From Excoecaria cochinchinensis (taxonomy: Eukaryota; Streptophyta; Magnoliopsida; Malpighiales; Euphorbiaceae), in contig CANTUQ010000004.1 in NCBI GenBank assembly GCA_947683425.1, forward strand, positions 9,090,001 to 9,154,000: a stretch of 64,000 nucleotides of DNA, given 5' to 3'. The translations under genes and the position numbers were made by a program. Below the pieces are notes generated by a model. The model was not told the DNA's origin. It searched no databases and saw only the letters and a list, made by a program, of their open reading frames with translations. Shown piece by piece: positions 48,401 through 59,472 of this stretch (within the stretch, counting starts at the first letter, position 1; every line of letters begins with the position of its first letter).

Positions 48401-49690
48401 TCAATAATCAACTGCCTCAAATACGGCTTAGCTTTCAATTGGGCAACGAAAGCCCCTTTCGAATCCAATCTCCACTTATAATGCTTCAATACCAAAGCTG
48501 ACATTGATTTTTGACTCAAAGCATCGACGACCACATTTGCTTTATCCGGATGGTATTTAAAAATGCAGTCTTAATCCTTAAATAGCTCTAACCAATGGAA
48601 TTGCCTCATATTCAACTCTTTCTGTGTGAGGAGATACTTCAAACTTTTGTGGTCCATAAAAATCCTACATGTCCCCCCATACAGATAATACTACCAAATC
48701 TTAAGAGTAAAGATTACAATTGCTAACTCTAAATCATGCATCGGATAATTCTTCTCATAAGGCTTCAACTGACAAGATGCATACGCTACAACCTTACCCT
48801 CTTATATCAAAACACAGCCAAGCCCAACTCCGGAAGCATCACTGTACATTACAAATTTCTTACCCGATATGGGTTGAGTAAGTATAGGAGCTTCGATCAA
48901 CAACTTCTTTAACTGCTTGAAGCACGACTGGCACTTATTAGACCACTCGAATTTGACCCCTTTCCTTAAAAGTCTAGTCAAAGGAGCAGCAATAACCGAA
49001 AATCCCTTAACAAACCACTGATAATACCCTAACAAACCTAGGAAACTTCTCACCTTGGGCACATTCCTAGGCGCCTTCCAACTCACAATAGCCTCAATCT
49101 TAGCCAGATCAAATCTGATTCCCTCAGCTGAAACAATATGACCCAAGAAGGATATCTCCTTAAGCCAAAATCACACTTACTCAACTTTGCAAACAAATGG
49201 TGATTTCTTAGAACCTGAAGCACTATTCAAAGATGCTCTTCATGCTCACTCTCAATCTTCGAGTAAACTAGAATGTCATCAATAAATACCATAAAAAATC
49301 AGTCGAGATATAGCCTAAACACTCTGTTTATCGAATCCCTAAAAGCTACAGGCGCATTGGTCAATCCAAACGGCATCACAAGAAACTCATAGTGGCCATA
49401 TCGCATCCGAAATGCAGTCTTAATTACATATGTGTCCTTAACCTGAAGCTGATAATATCCAGACTGAAGATCAATCTTAGAAAAGATTCCCGCACCTCTA
49501 AGCTGATCAAATAAATCCTTAATTCTAGGCAATGGGTACTTATTCTTCATAGTAACTTTATTAATCTAATGGTAATCGATGCATATTCTGAACGTCCTAT
49601 CCTTCTTCTTTACAAACAAAACTGGAGCTCCCCAAGGAGATATGTTGGGTCTAATAAAACCTTTATCCAATAGCTCTTGTAATTGAGTGG
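48401..49690 (-). pseudogene. RNase H and reverse transcriptase of element I/O
   Basis: Two open pieces remain. 49550-49299 carries KNKYPLPRIKDLFDQL and MPFGLTNAPVAF. 49146-48802 carries the thumb and start of RNase H (GHIVSAEGIRFD, VMYSDASGVGLGC). Between them the catalytic box lies in a frame-disrupted stretch near 49290-49260. Below 48802 RNase H remains can be followed to 48401. The upper end stops abruptly at about 49690 in the RT fingers region, where LTR sequence of element M begins. Confidence 0.8.
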
Positions 49691-49990
49691 AGGTAGCACG
49701 ACTCGCGAGTGCTGAGGTGTTCTGTCCGAGTCGTGAGGATGCAGCACGACTCGGCAGTTTGTGCCTGGCATCCTCACGAGTTATGAAGCCTCTTCACGAG
49801 TCGTGAGTGAGGATCCCGACTCGTGACCTCCTCTTTCCAGCAATACATTGGCGTCATGAGTCATGAGGGAGGATCACGACTCGTGACTGTCCCTTGCCTG
49901 TGAGACGCTAGCATCACGAGTCGCGACAGCATGTGCGACTCGTGACTGGCCTCTCTTCCTCAGCTACTGTCGCGAGTGCGACAGTGAGCC
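49691..49990 (+). repeat. CACGAGTCGTG palindrome array in 5' LTR of M
   Basis: The array has TTCACGAGTCGTGA-type and GATCACGACTCGTGA-type units, with CTGTCGCGAGTGCGACAG at the end. The 3' LTR copy is at 54940-55325. Confidence 0.75.
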
Positions 49991-50464
49991 TTTCCTGTCC
50001 TATTTTGAAAATGAATTTCACAAGCTTCTTTTACATGGGTTTCATTACATGACACATGATTTGTCTTATATGGCCTATTAGTTGATAAATTATATGTTCT
50101 TAATTAGTTATGTACATGATTTATATGTCTTCATCTTGATTAACTTCACATGTATACATAAAATAATATAATTATACTTGATTTATCCTCTGTTATATGA
50201 TAATTATTTTAGATCATGATTGAGTTACTATATGAGCCTAGTAGTCATAGTTAGTGGATAGAAAAGCGCTTATCAAGGGTCAAAGTGTGAGTGCAGCTGC
50301 TATATGTTATTTGTGATATGAGGGCCTCGTTTGGGTCATATAAGATGTTTGAGACCTCAATCTCCGGTATACTTTTGGGTATACATGATTATAAAATGTT
50401 TTGAGACTCATGTCTCTATATGCGTGGGATACTATGTCCTATCAGTATTATTAGTACCCGTATC

Positions 50465-51873
50465 TGTTGGGTTTCGTCGGATTAATTGAACATTAATGCA
50501 GCGGAAACAAATCGAAACCCGAAAACAGGATCCATGTATTTCGATTGATTCAAATGAAAGTGATAAGATTTACTAACCTTTTCAGTGTGGGAATTCGAAT
50601 TGAACACCTTTAAATCGAACTGAAGACGCTGCCTTTAACACGAACGTCCTCTACTGGTATCCACACGCACGAACAAAATGAACCGAAGTCGCAGGGTTGC
50701 TAGTTCCCTTTAGATGCGAATGGATTTTACGATTTTCTTTCCTTCTCAAGGAAGAACAATGGTGGCTGTGTTTTTTCTTTTCAGAAAATTAGCTAGAGTT
50801 TTTCTTTTCTTCTTCTCAATAAGAAGTTAAGCTAGCTAGGGTATCCAATGTTGGTATCCTATGTTGGTATCCAATGTTGGTATCCAATGTTTTTAACCAC
50901 CTTAAAACTCTCATTCCTTTTGAAAAACGGAAATTGAGTTTTGATAAGAGTTAATAACAAGAGATAATAGCCCAATAGCCCAATAAAATCCATATTGTTC
51001 ATTTTGGTCTTGGTGTGTGACCCAATAGGTTTATATTATGTTGGCAGTGGGCCTTATCCCATAATAAGCCCACAAGTCATAATTGGTCTCTAGCAAGACA
51101 TTATGACTACCCAAATAATATAAATATCGTTAGTTCGATTTTAACCTGTCAATAGAACATGTTATTATCCTTTTATCACACGATACCTTATTTGAACATA
51201 AGTCATGGTACATGTCAAACTTATATTGTTCAAACATTTAATTTCCCGTTCACTAAGTAGACTGATAAATTCAAATGATATTGATGACACTATCAATTCA
51301 TTCGAGTACGGCCATGCATTTTACAGTCCTACTTATCGAGGGGCCCAATAGATATCTCTCTCATTAGAGAGGGACAAATTCCATCTTGATTATTCACTTT
51401 CCTCCGCATAATTCTCATTATGTCCGATCATAAACTTTATAATTATTCGATAAAAGATAACGTTTGATTATGTCAAAACATAATGATCCTTATGTAGGAA
51501 ACTATGATAACCTCAGGTCAAAGGATTCAATAACATATCTATTATAAGATCACTTATGACACTATCCCATGAGTTGATCTTATAGTGGGTCTATCCAATA
51601 CTTTGTTCTCTAGCAAGTACCTATAGATTTGATTTATATCAACATATATATAATCATCCCATGATTATCAATGCAAATCTATACTAGTCTTAATTTATCT
51701 TTATGCCCTTTATTGATAAATAACTAGGGACAACATGAATAACATTGTTATTCATAAACATTACAATAATGTAACATGCCAATAATATCAATGTGAAGAA
51801 AACCATTATATAAATGAAAATGTATTGATTACATCAAGGTCCAAATGTTTGGCCTAGGGCATAACCACTAACA
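50465..51873 (-). repeat. Ty1/copia-type solo LTR N nested in 5' LTR of M
   Basis: GTATC flanks both ends (50460-50464 and 51874-51878). On the minus strand the LTR starts TGTTAGTGGTTATGCCC and ends CGAAACCCAACA, and is 1,409 bp. The start and end are typical of plant Ty1/copia LTRs of the SIRE/Angela type. There is no internal domain. It lacks the Tekay hairpin modules. Confidence 0.88.
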
Positions 51874-52114
51874 GTATCCACTAGTCAGAAAGTAATCATG
51901 CTATTACTTTGGTTTATTACATGAGATTGATACATGAAGCTATTAATTATATGACATGAATATATGTTACATGTATATGTATTTGCGTTATGTCATGATG
52001 ACATATAATACTTGTATTCGGACATAAATGGTTAATTGTTTGTATTGTGAAGATCCATATGAATACTTATTATAAGCATGAGTAGTATATGTTTATATGC
52101 TTTTGTTATTATTA

Positions 52115-52119
<5 letters not shown>

Positions 52120-52172
<53 letters not shown>
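52120..52172 (+). repeat. TA dinucleotide microsatellite in LTR of M
   Basis: About 26 TA units occur here, against about six units at the homologous place in the 3' LTR (61856-61869). Confidence 0.95.
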
Positions 52173-52176
<4 letters not shown>

Positions 52177-52216
52177 TATTGCGATTATATGTACATGTAT
52201 GTGTTGTTCCTCCCCA

Positions 52217-52253
52217 CTAAGCGTTATCGCTTAGCACGGGCTCTTTTCCTGTG
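52217..52253 (+). other. Double hairpin in 5' LTR of M
   Basis: CTAAGCG with CGCTTAG around TTAT (52217-52234) is followed by CACGGG with CCTGTG (52235-52253, one G-T pair). Confidence 0.65.
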
Positions 52254-52592
52254 TAAGTGGCAGGTTCATTTTGGAGTCAGACATCTGCAGGTCGGCCACT
52301 AGAAGTCTATAGTTGGAGTTATTTTGTCTTCGCTGTATTTTTGTATATGGAGTATGATTTTGGAAATGTAATTTTTGTAAAGAATGATTTAGTACATGTA
52401 TATGCTAAATGTTTACAAATCCCTTTTGTAAAAAAACTATATGGTTATATACATGGATTTGTTATCTTTTGATTAAATGTATTTGTTTTCTTAATTTATT
52501 TGAGTATATGTATATGTATTTAAGTTTGTATATGAGTTTGTGCGCATGGCACTCCGGTATCCTTCCAACGGGGGTATCGGGGTGTTATAGCT

Positions 52593-52604
52593 TGGTATCA
52601 GAGC
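52593..52604 (+). other. Primer-binding site of element M
   Basis: It reads TGGTATCAGAGC, three bases after the LTR end. Confidence 0.9.
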
Positions 52605-52714
52605 ACCGATTTAGTCGATTCTGGTTCTATGTGATTGGTTGAGTATAGAGTCTTTACATGAGAGTCTGTCTAGAGTCGTGGTGTAATGCAGATGTTGTTT
52701 TGTGTAGTGTCTCG

Positions 52715-53792
52715 ATGGAGTTAGATCCAAGTGAGTAAATGGGCAACATGATGGAAAGTGTGAATCCAGTTTGAAGTATTTCGGTCGGACAGGATAGGCC
52801 TGCACGTGAGCGTGCACTAGTAGAAGGTCAGGGTTTTGATCCGGCATTAGTGCAAGGGTTGCTTCAAGTGGTAGACAGATTGACTACTCCTGAGGCTCCT
52901 TCTGAGCTTATAAGGAAAAGGGGAGTAGAAGAATTCCATGGAACCTCTTTGGATGAATTGGATGTAGTGAAATTCTTATTGAAGAGAATTGATCGAATTC
53001 TATAAGAGATAGTTTGCCCTCCGCATCAACGAGTTACTTGTGCTGTATCGCTTTTGCAAGGATCAGCGTATGATTGGTGGAAGCTTATGCTTCTCAATCC
53101 CCAGAGACCAACTAAATTGTCATGGGAGTTTTTCATGAAAGAATTTGAGCAGAAATATGTGACTAAGGCCTACCGGGAGGCAAAGTTGAATGAATTGATC
53201 AATTTGAAGCAGAGGAATTTATCGGTCAGTGACTACGAGAAAGAGTTTAGCTGGTTGACCAAGTATGTGTCAGTTAGTGGCTGCTGCGATAAATTTTGAA
53301 GAATCCGAGATGGCAAAGCAAAGAATAGAACAGAAGAGGAGAGCACCGGATGGTGGAGTTGCTAGTAATAAGAAGTCCAAAGGTGCTCTGGTAGGATAAG
53401 GAACTAGAGGGATTGCTCAAGTGCCTTCCGAGGTGGGAAGTGTAGCACCGCCCACGAGTAAAGGAACTAGAGCACCGGAGTGTGAACATTGCCAAAGGTA
53501 CCATTGGGGTACATGCCGCAAGATAACTGGAGCGTGCTTTAAGTGCGAAAGTATGGAGCATCGGTTTGCTAATTGCCTCGATCGGCTAGAGAATAAGAGC
53601 CAACAAGAGAGTAAAGCGGGTGGAGGTAGATCGAACGAAACAAGAAGTACTCGGGACAGAAATAGAGCTCCTCGGTCCCCATCGGAATCGGTGCAGCAAC
53701 CTAGTACTATAGGAGAGTATGTTTCGGCTAGAGTCTATGCGATGATTAGAGAGGATACTCCAGAAGCTACAGGTCTTTTCGGTAATTGTTGA
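52715..53792 (+). pseudogene. gag of element M
   Basis: The ATG at 52715 starts MELDPSE and is followed at once by a TAA. The core then reads VEEFHGTSLDELD, a TAA at about 53003, LLQGSAYDWWKLM, FEQKYVTKAYREAK and SVSDYEKEFSWLTKY, ending at 53299 with a small deletion and frame change. The second open part (53421-53792) has the zinc knuckles CEHCQRYHWGTCRK and CFKCESMEHRFANC and a short basic tail. It closely resembles the gags of D and J. Confidence 0.85.
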
Positions 53793-53849
53793 CTTGTTAA
53801 GTTATTTTTTTGAGTTCGATTTTTGTATTTGGGATGTAAGTGATTAGCG

Positions 53850-53889
53850 GGAAAATTTTGAGGACAAAATTTCTTAAGGAGGAGAGAGT
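53850..53889 (+). other. Polypurine tract of element M
   Basis: TTAAGGAGGAGAGAGT directly precedes the 3' LTR start at 53890. The box AATTTTGAGGACAAAATTT lies just upstream. Confidence 0.85.
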
Positions 53890-54939
53890 TGTCACATCCC
53901 AATTATGGCTTAGTAGAAATAGCATGTGTAATTGGATTATTTAAAGGGTATTTTGGTAATTTATGCAAGTGGATTAAGGACTTAATTGAAGAGTATTTAA
54001 AGTATTTGGAGAAAGAATTTTATTAGTGATCAATTGGTAATTTATAAGGATTCATAAAAAAATTTACAAGGACTAGAAGCAAAAGTCAAGGAAGATGAAA
54101 AAGAGGTCCAATGAATGAGTGACATGTGGATGAGTTGGTGAGTGCATTAATGGGGATTTGAAAGGAGTAGAGAGAGGGAAGGCAGAAATTTTAGCATCCC
54201 GTGGAAGCTATCTGGTTTTGCCCTCTCCCTTTCCTCTCACGTTATCTTGCTCTTTCTCTTCTCCATTTCTGCTCTCTTCCTTTGTATGTGCTGTCCTTTG
54301 ATACTTGAGCTAGGGTTTTGAGATTTGAGTTACTTCAAGAGGTAAGTGGCTGCGTTATTTGGTTTGGATCTTCTTCTTCTCCTTCCGTTTGGTTTTGTAA
54401 TGGGTTATATTGTTGTTTGCATGGGTTAACTAAGCTTTGGTTTTGATTGGATTTGTGAAAGAATCTGAAGAAAGAAGAAAGGATAAAGGGAAAGGAAAGG
54501 TTGGATTTTGAACCTAGCGGGTTAAACTCCATTTCCAGGTTTGGGAGTTTGCATTTGACTATGTATGTTTGAGAATGGTTGTCCATTTCTCTTTGGATCT
54601 TAAGTTGATATGCAATTATTTGTTATTTGTGTGTTTTTGATACATGTAAAAGTATGTGTTAATAGATTTGGGTATATGAGTTGAGATGATAGAGTTATAA
54701 GTGTTTGCATGTCTATTTTGAATGAACATACATGAATATGAGATGAATTTCTTGGTTTATGCAACCTTAATATATGTTGTTTTGATTTGTGTAAATTGAG
54801 TTATATTTGTTATAAGCATGATTGGAGAGCATTGGAGGTACATTTTTATGTGATTTTGCATAATATATGATGTTGGATAAAATGGGTTTTTGATTTTGTT
54901 AAATTATGGGTTTAGCATGATCTGCTGAGAAATTGAAGA

Positions 54940-55325
54940 ACGCGATGCTTGTCGCGATCGCGACAGAATTACGAAATTCATCTTCTCACGCAGTGCGCTG
55001 AGGTGTTCCATCGGAGTCGTAAGGAGGCAGCATGACTTGGCAGTTTGTGCCTGGCATCCTCATGAGTCGTGAAGCCTCTTCACGAGTAGTGAAGATGCCT
55101 CACGGCACATGAGGTTGTGAGAGAGAAGGATACGAGTCGTGAGTGAGGATCACGACTCGTGACCTCCTCTTTCCTGCGATGCGTTGGCATCACGAGTCAT
55201 GAGGGAGAATCACGACTCGTGACTGCCCTTTGCCTGTGAGATGCTAGCGTCACGAGTTGTGACAACATGTGCCACTCGTGACTGGCCTCTCTTCCTCGGC
55301 TACTGTCGCGAGCGCGACAGTGAGC
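54940..55325 (+). repeat. Mixed palindrome array in 3' LTR of M
   Basis: It begins with TTGTCGCGATCGCGACA and ends with CTGTCGCGAGCGCGACAG. Between are CACGAGTCGTGA and GATCACGACTCGTGA units, each able to fold on itself. Confidence 0.78.
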
Positions 55326-55747
55326 CTTTCCTGCCCTATTTTGAAAATGAATTTCACAAGCTTCTTTTACATGGGTTTTCATTACATGACACATGATTTG
55401 TCTTATATGGCCTATTAATTGATAAATTATATGTTCTTAATTAGATCTATACATGATTTATATGTCTTCATCTTGATTAAACACACATGTATACATAAAA
55501 TAACATGATTATACTTGATTTATCCTCTGTTATATGATAATTATTTTAGATCATGATTGAGTTGCTATATGAGCCTGGTAGTCATCGTTAGTGGATGGAT
55601 AAGCGCTTATCAAGGGTCAGAGTGTGAGTGCAGCTGCTATATGTTATTTGTGATATGAGGGCCCCATTTGAGTCATATAAGATATTTGAGACCTCAGTCT
55701 TCGGTATACTTTCAGGTATACATGATTATAAAATGTTTTGAGACTCA

Positions 55748-56335
55748 CACTACAAGAAAAATGCTTTTTAACGAGGGGAAATCCGGTCGTTAAAAGTTAA
55801 AATCCGGTCGTTAAAAACTTTTAACGACCGGAAAATCCGGTCGGTAAAAGCCCCTTCGTTAAAGGTATAGACGACCGGATATTGAATCCGGATTTTCCCT
55901 TCGCTAATTATATTCACTTTTAACGAAGGGATTTTCGGTCGTCAAAAATACCTTTTAGCGACCGAATTTTCCCTTCGCTAATTGTTTCCACTTTCAACGA
56001 AGGGATTTCTGATCGTTAAAAACACCTTTTAACGACCGGATTTTCCCTTAGCTAATTATATTCACTTTCAACGAAGGGATTTCCGGTTTTTAAAGATACT
56101 TTTTAGCGACCGAATTTTCCCTTCGTTAATTATATTCACTTTCAACGAAAGAATTTTCGGTCGTTAAAGATATTTTATAGCGATCGGATTTTTTTTTTGT
56201 TAATTATATGCACTTTTCAACCTTTTTTGTCGTTAAAAATACTATTTTACCTATCGGATTTTCCATTTGCTAATTTTATTCGCTTTTAACGAAGGAATTT
56301 TTTGTCGTTGAAGATACTTTTTACCGACAATGAAA
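55748..56335 (+). repeat. Left terminal and subterminal repeats of the CACTA
   Basis: About a dozen copies of (T)TAACGACCGGATTTTCCCTTC-like and CAACGAAGGGATTTCCGGTCG-like units occur here in both directions, roughly every 55-65 bases, losing similarity towards the interior. In CACTA elements such repeats are the transposase-binding sites. Confidence 0.88.
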
Positions 56336-57092
56336 AAATATTCGGTATTACCTGTACACATCATTCACACACATATATATATATCCAAAATTATAATAAA
56401 TAGTTTTTCCATAGATTATAAAATATCAGATACAAAATATATCGATATTTCAAAATTGTTTGACATCGTATCATATACAAGTATAAAATATAAAAATAGC
56501 TCCTATCTATATATCCAAAAAAATAGATTGCATAATGAACCTTATATCTTCATTGTCCATTGTTTTGAAGACCTGTCGAATTTAAAACATAAATTTATAA
56601 TTAAAATTCATACATAAAGGCAATAAATCGAAAGGCCAAATAATTTAATATTTTTAATTTAAATTATAATTTACCTTAAATATTCAAAATCTCCCAACAA
56701 GTGTAATTATATATACACTTCAAAATATCCAAAATCCAACAAGTGTAATTGTACATACACTTCAAAATATCCAAAAAATGAAAAGGGCTGCAAAGAAAAA
56801 GTAAAAAATAATTATAAGTATAATGTCATTATAACAATAAAAAAAATAGAATACAACTTACATTAAAATAGGAACTAGATTCATTAATTTAGTCACATAA
56901 GAGAGAATGTGGATAGCAAAGGAGAAAAAAAGACTGAAAAAATTTCTAGGGTTCCTCAATTTATGTCAGCCAAAAAATTTCTTACAACAAACCAAAAATT
57001 AAGTATACCATTCCATAAGAATAAACAATCAAACAAATCAACTCGTGAAAACAGGATTAGTTGGCTACTAACATTCACTTCAATTTCAAACA

Positions 57093-57125
57093 CACTACAA
57101 AAAAAACAGTGAATTAGCGACGGAT
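57093..57125 (+). other. Possible second CACTA terminus (orphan)
   Basis: CACTACAAAAAAAACAG followed by AGCGACGGA looks like the end of another CACTA family. I see no matching inverted end downstream, so it is at most a fragment. Confidence 0.35.
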
Positions 57126-57557
57126 AACTATTAAATTGTACAATACTTAAATTAAAAGTACATGTTTATGTAATATTTGACAGCATTCCATTAAATTCCA
57201 GTACCTACAAATTACTAATAAAAATTTCAGATTAATACATATTAAAATTAATGAATTAAAAATCAAAATAACAAAGATTTTTAATAGTTCATATATTACA
57301 AGGCACTAGCCATAGCACCCATTAAAGACACAAGAGGAAACCTAAAAAAATAATAGCCTTACTGTAAATGCTGGTAATACAACTTTTTCTAAAGAAAATA
57401 TAAGAATCAGATATAAATTGAATAGCCTTACTGAAAATATAAGGATTGATGCTAGATACATAAGATTTCACAAGCAAATGAATATCAAATCAGATATAAA
57501 TTGAATAACACAAAACAAATTGAGTTGAGAAGCAAATCAGATATATATATATACATT

Positions 57558-57617
57558 TTAAGTACTAGCATCTGCTAAGTGTTTGAGCCAATCTTCATCT
57601 ATAAACTTTTTAAGTTT
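57558..57617 (-). other. Possible captured last exon, gene unknown
   Basis: On the minus strand a CTGTAG acceptor is followed by 19 codons and TAA, giving KLKKFIDEDWLKHL and a short end. The acceptor, frame and stop are exon-like, but the stretch is short and I do not recognise the protein. Confidence 0.2.
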
Positions 57618-59472
57618 CTACAGACAACAAAGTGCCTAATCTACCAGGAGCCAAGTCAGAATGGTAGTTTAGATTACTACATGATCTCATTTATGTTTTC
57701 CCCTTCTGTGTGTTTTTTTTTCGAATTATACATCATATTTTATTAGTATTTAACTATCAATTTAACATTAAACCAACAATTTTATGCATAAATACTTTGA
57801 TGGCAACTAAATTTGGCAGAAAAGTTTTGCAAGGTTGGTTTTTCAGTTTACCTAAACTAATGTGGCTGTCCCACCACCTCGATTGAGAATGAGATAAGTT
57901 TGCCATGATTCCAGCCAAGAACAACAAAGCAAGAGGTATGGACTTTGAAAGGCCGCCCTGGTCCTTACACCAGTAATAAAAGCCCGAGTAATAGATCCAG
58001 GCCAGAGTAACGATTCAACTTCTTCCTACCCAATCAAACTCTAAAGAAGCCAGGTAGATCTTTGTTTAACTTCTTGAACCTAAACATATAGATCATCCAG
58101 AACCATGTAATTAAGTGAAACTTCAAATATTTGTTGTTTACTAAACAAATTTACAGACAGACAGTATGCTGATTACCTGCTCAGTTGAAAAAACAGTCCC
58201 TACTTCCCAGCTAATGGAACTCCTTACTTCAGTAAATTTAAAAAATTCAAGGAAATTAAAATTAGATCTTCAAAACCTGTAAATTTCAAAACAAAACAGA
58301 TTATATGGTCAAACGGTGCTAAACTTAGAATATCAAATCAAAAAATTAAAAAAGCAAGGGACATTAAAACAAACAAAGTTGCATTATTTTGATCTCCCAA
58401 AATACAGGACATGGAGCATTGCCAGAAGTTCTTTTGCAAATAAATCACAAAGAAGTAACAAAAGAATGAATATCGACCCAATGAGAAAACCAAAAATAAA
58501 AAAAAAAAACTATGAAAACAAATCTATCAAATTAATATTGATTAAAGCATAAGACTAGTATAAGTCACAGAACCACAAAATATGAATCCTTTATGCGCTG
58601 TACTAAATGTATGGTGGATTTTAATCTGCAAGAGGAAATTATCATAAAAAAGAAGAGAAAAGATAGAAACTTTAGCCAAGTGGATATCAAAAAACTGCTA
58701 AAAACGATGCCTTTCAGGCTATTACAGATTAAACACCTAAAAGATTCACCTGAAGAGGACTGCTGAGAATGAAATTTTAAAGATAAAAATTTTCCATCTT
58801 TCAAACAATAATAGACAAATCAAAATCCAGTTCCAATCTATCTTTAGGCACTCTGTTTTCATATCAATAACCAATAATTTTAAAAGATGATAATGAAACT
58901 AAAGGCCCATGCTTAAGCAATCTTATGACCGCTAATCGTTACTACCTCAAGTGATGAGAAATTATTATTAAATGATTAAGGATGTAGTACATGAGCTGTA
59001 AATGATCCATGTCAGACTATTCTTTGTCACTGGCACAGATCAACAAAGTGCATTTGCCCACAAAAGTTGAAAGAGCAAATTCTTCATAATTTATCAGGAT
59101 GTGACATGATCAACTTGTAGCACGCAATTTCATAAAAAAATGCAATAGCTACAAACAGTTCAAATCAAAACACAATACAGAAGCTAATCAAAATCAGAAA
59201 ATAGTGTTATAAACAATTAATTAGAGACTTCATGTAAAACTAACCACCATCAAAATAATATGTGAAGCAAAAAGCAATTGAATCTTTCAAAAAGATGGCT
59301 ATCAATGACCAATATGTAATGCCTGATAGCACAATGCATAAACCTCAAAATTCCTAACCGTCATCTGCCTGAGTATTTGAGAATGCAATTGAACAACCGG
59401 AACTTCTAATGGCACCATAAAGTACTCATTAAAACATTTTTAAAATTTCCAACCATACAATAAATAACCTAC

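Larger units (their letters stand above)
49691..52589 (+). repeat. 5' LTR of element M, truncated and split by LTR N
   Basis: The sequence begins in the palindrome array and then matches the 3' LTR of M closely to the end. Solo LTR N splits it at 50465-51873. The last bases read TGTTATA, a changed TGTTACA. A TA tract lies at 52120-52172. Confidence 0.85.
56336..59472. other. CACTA interior with no recognised gene
   Basis: AT-rich sequence without a long open frame. It may hold further captured exons on the minus strand, for example at 57558-57617 and near 57850-57960. None of these can be tied to a family by eye. Confidence 0.5.

Noticed and set aside
57850..57960. Minus-strand stretch resembling a membrane segment or exon
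   Set aside because: Two frames look plausible, splice borders are weak and no family is recognised.
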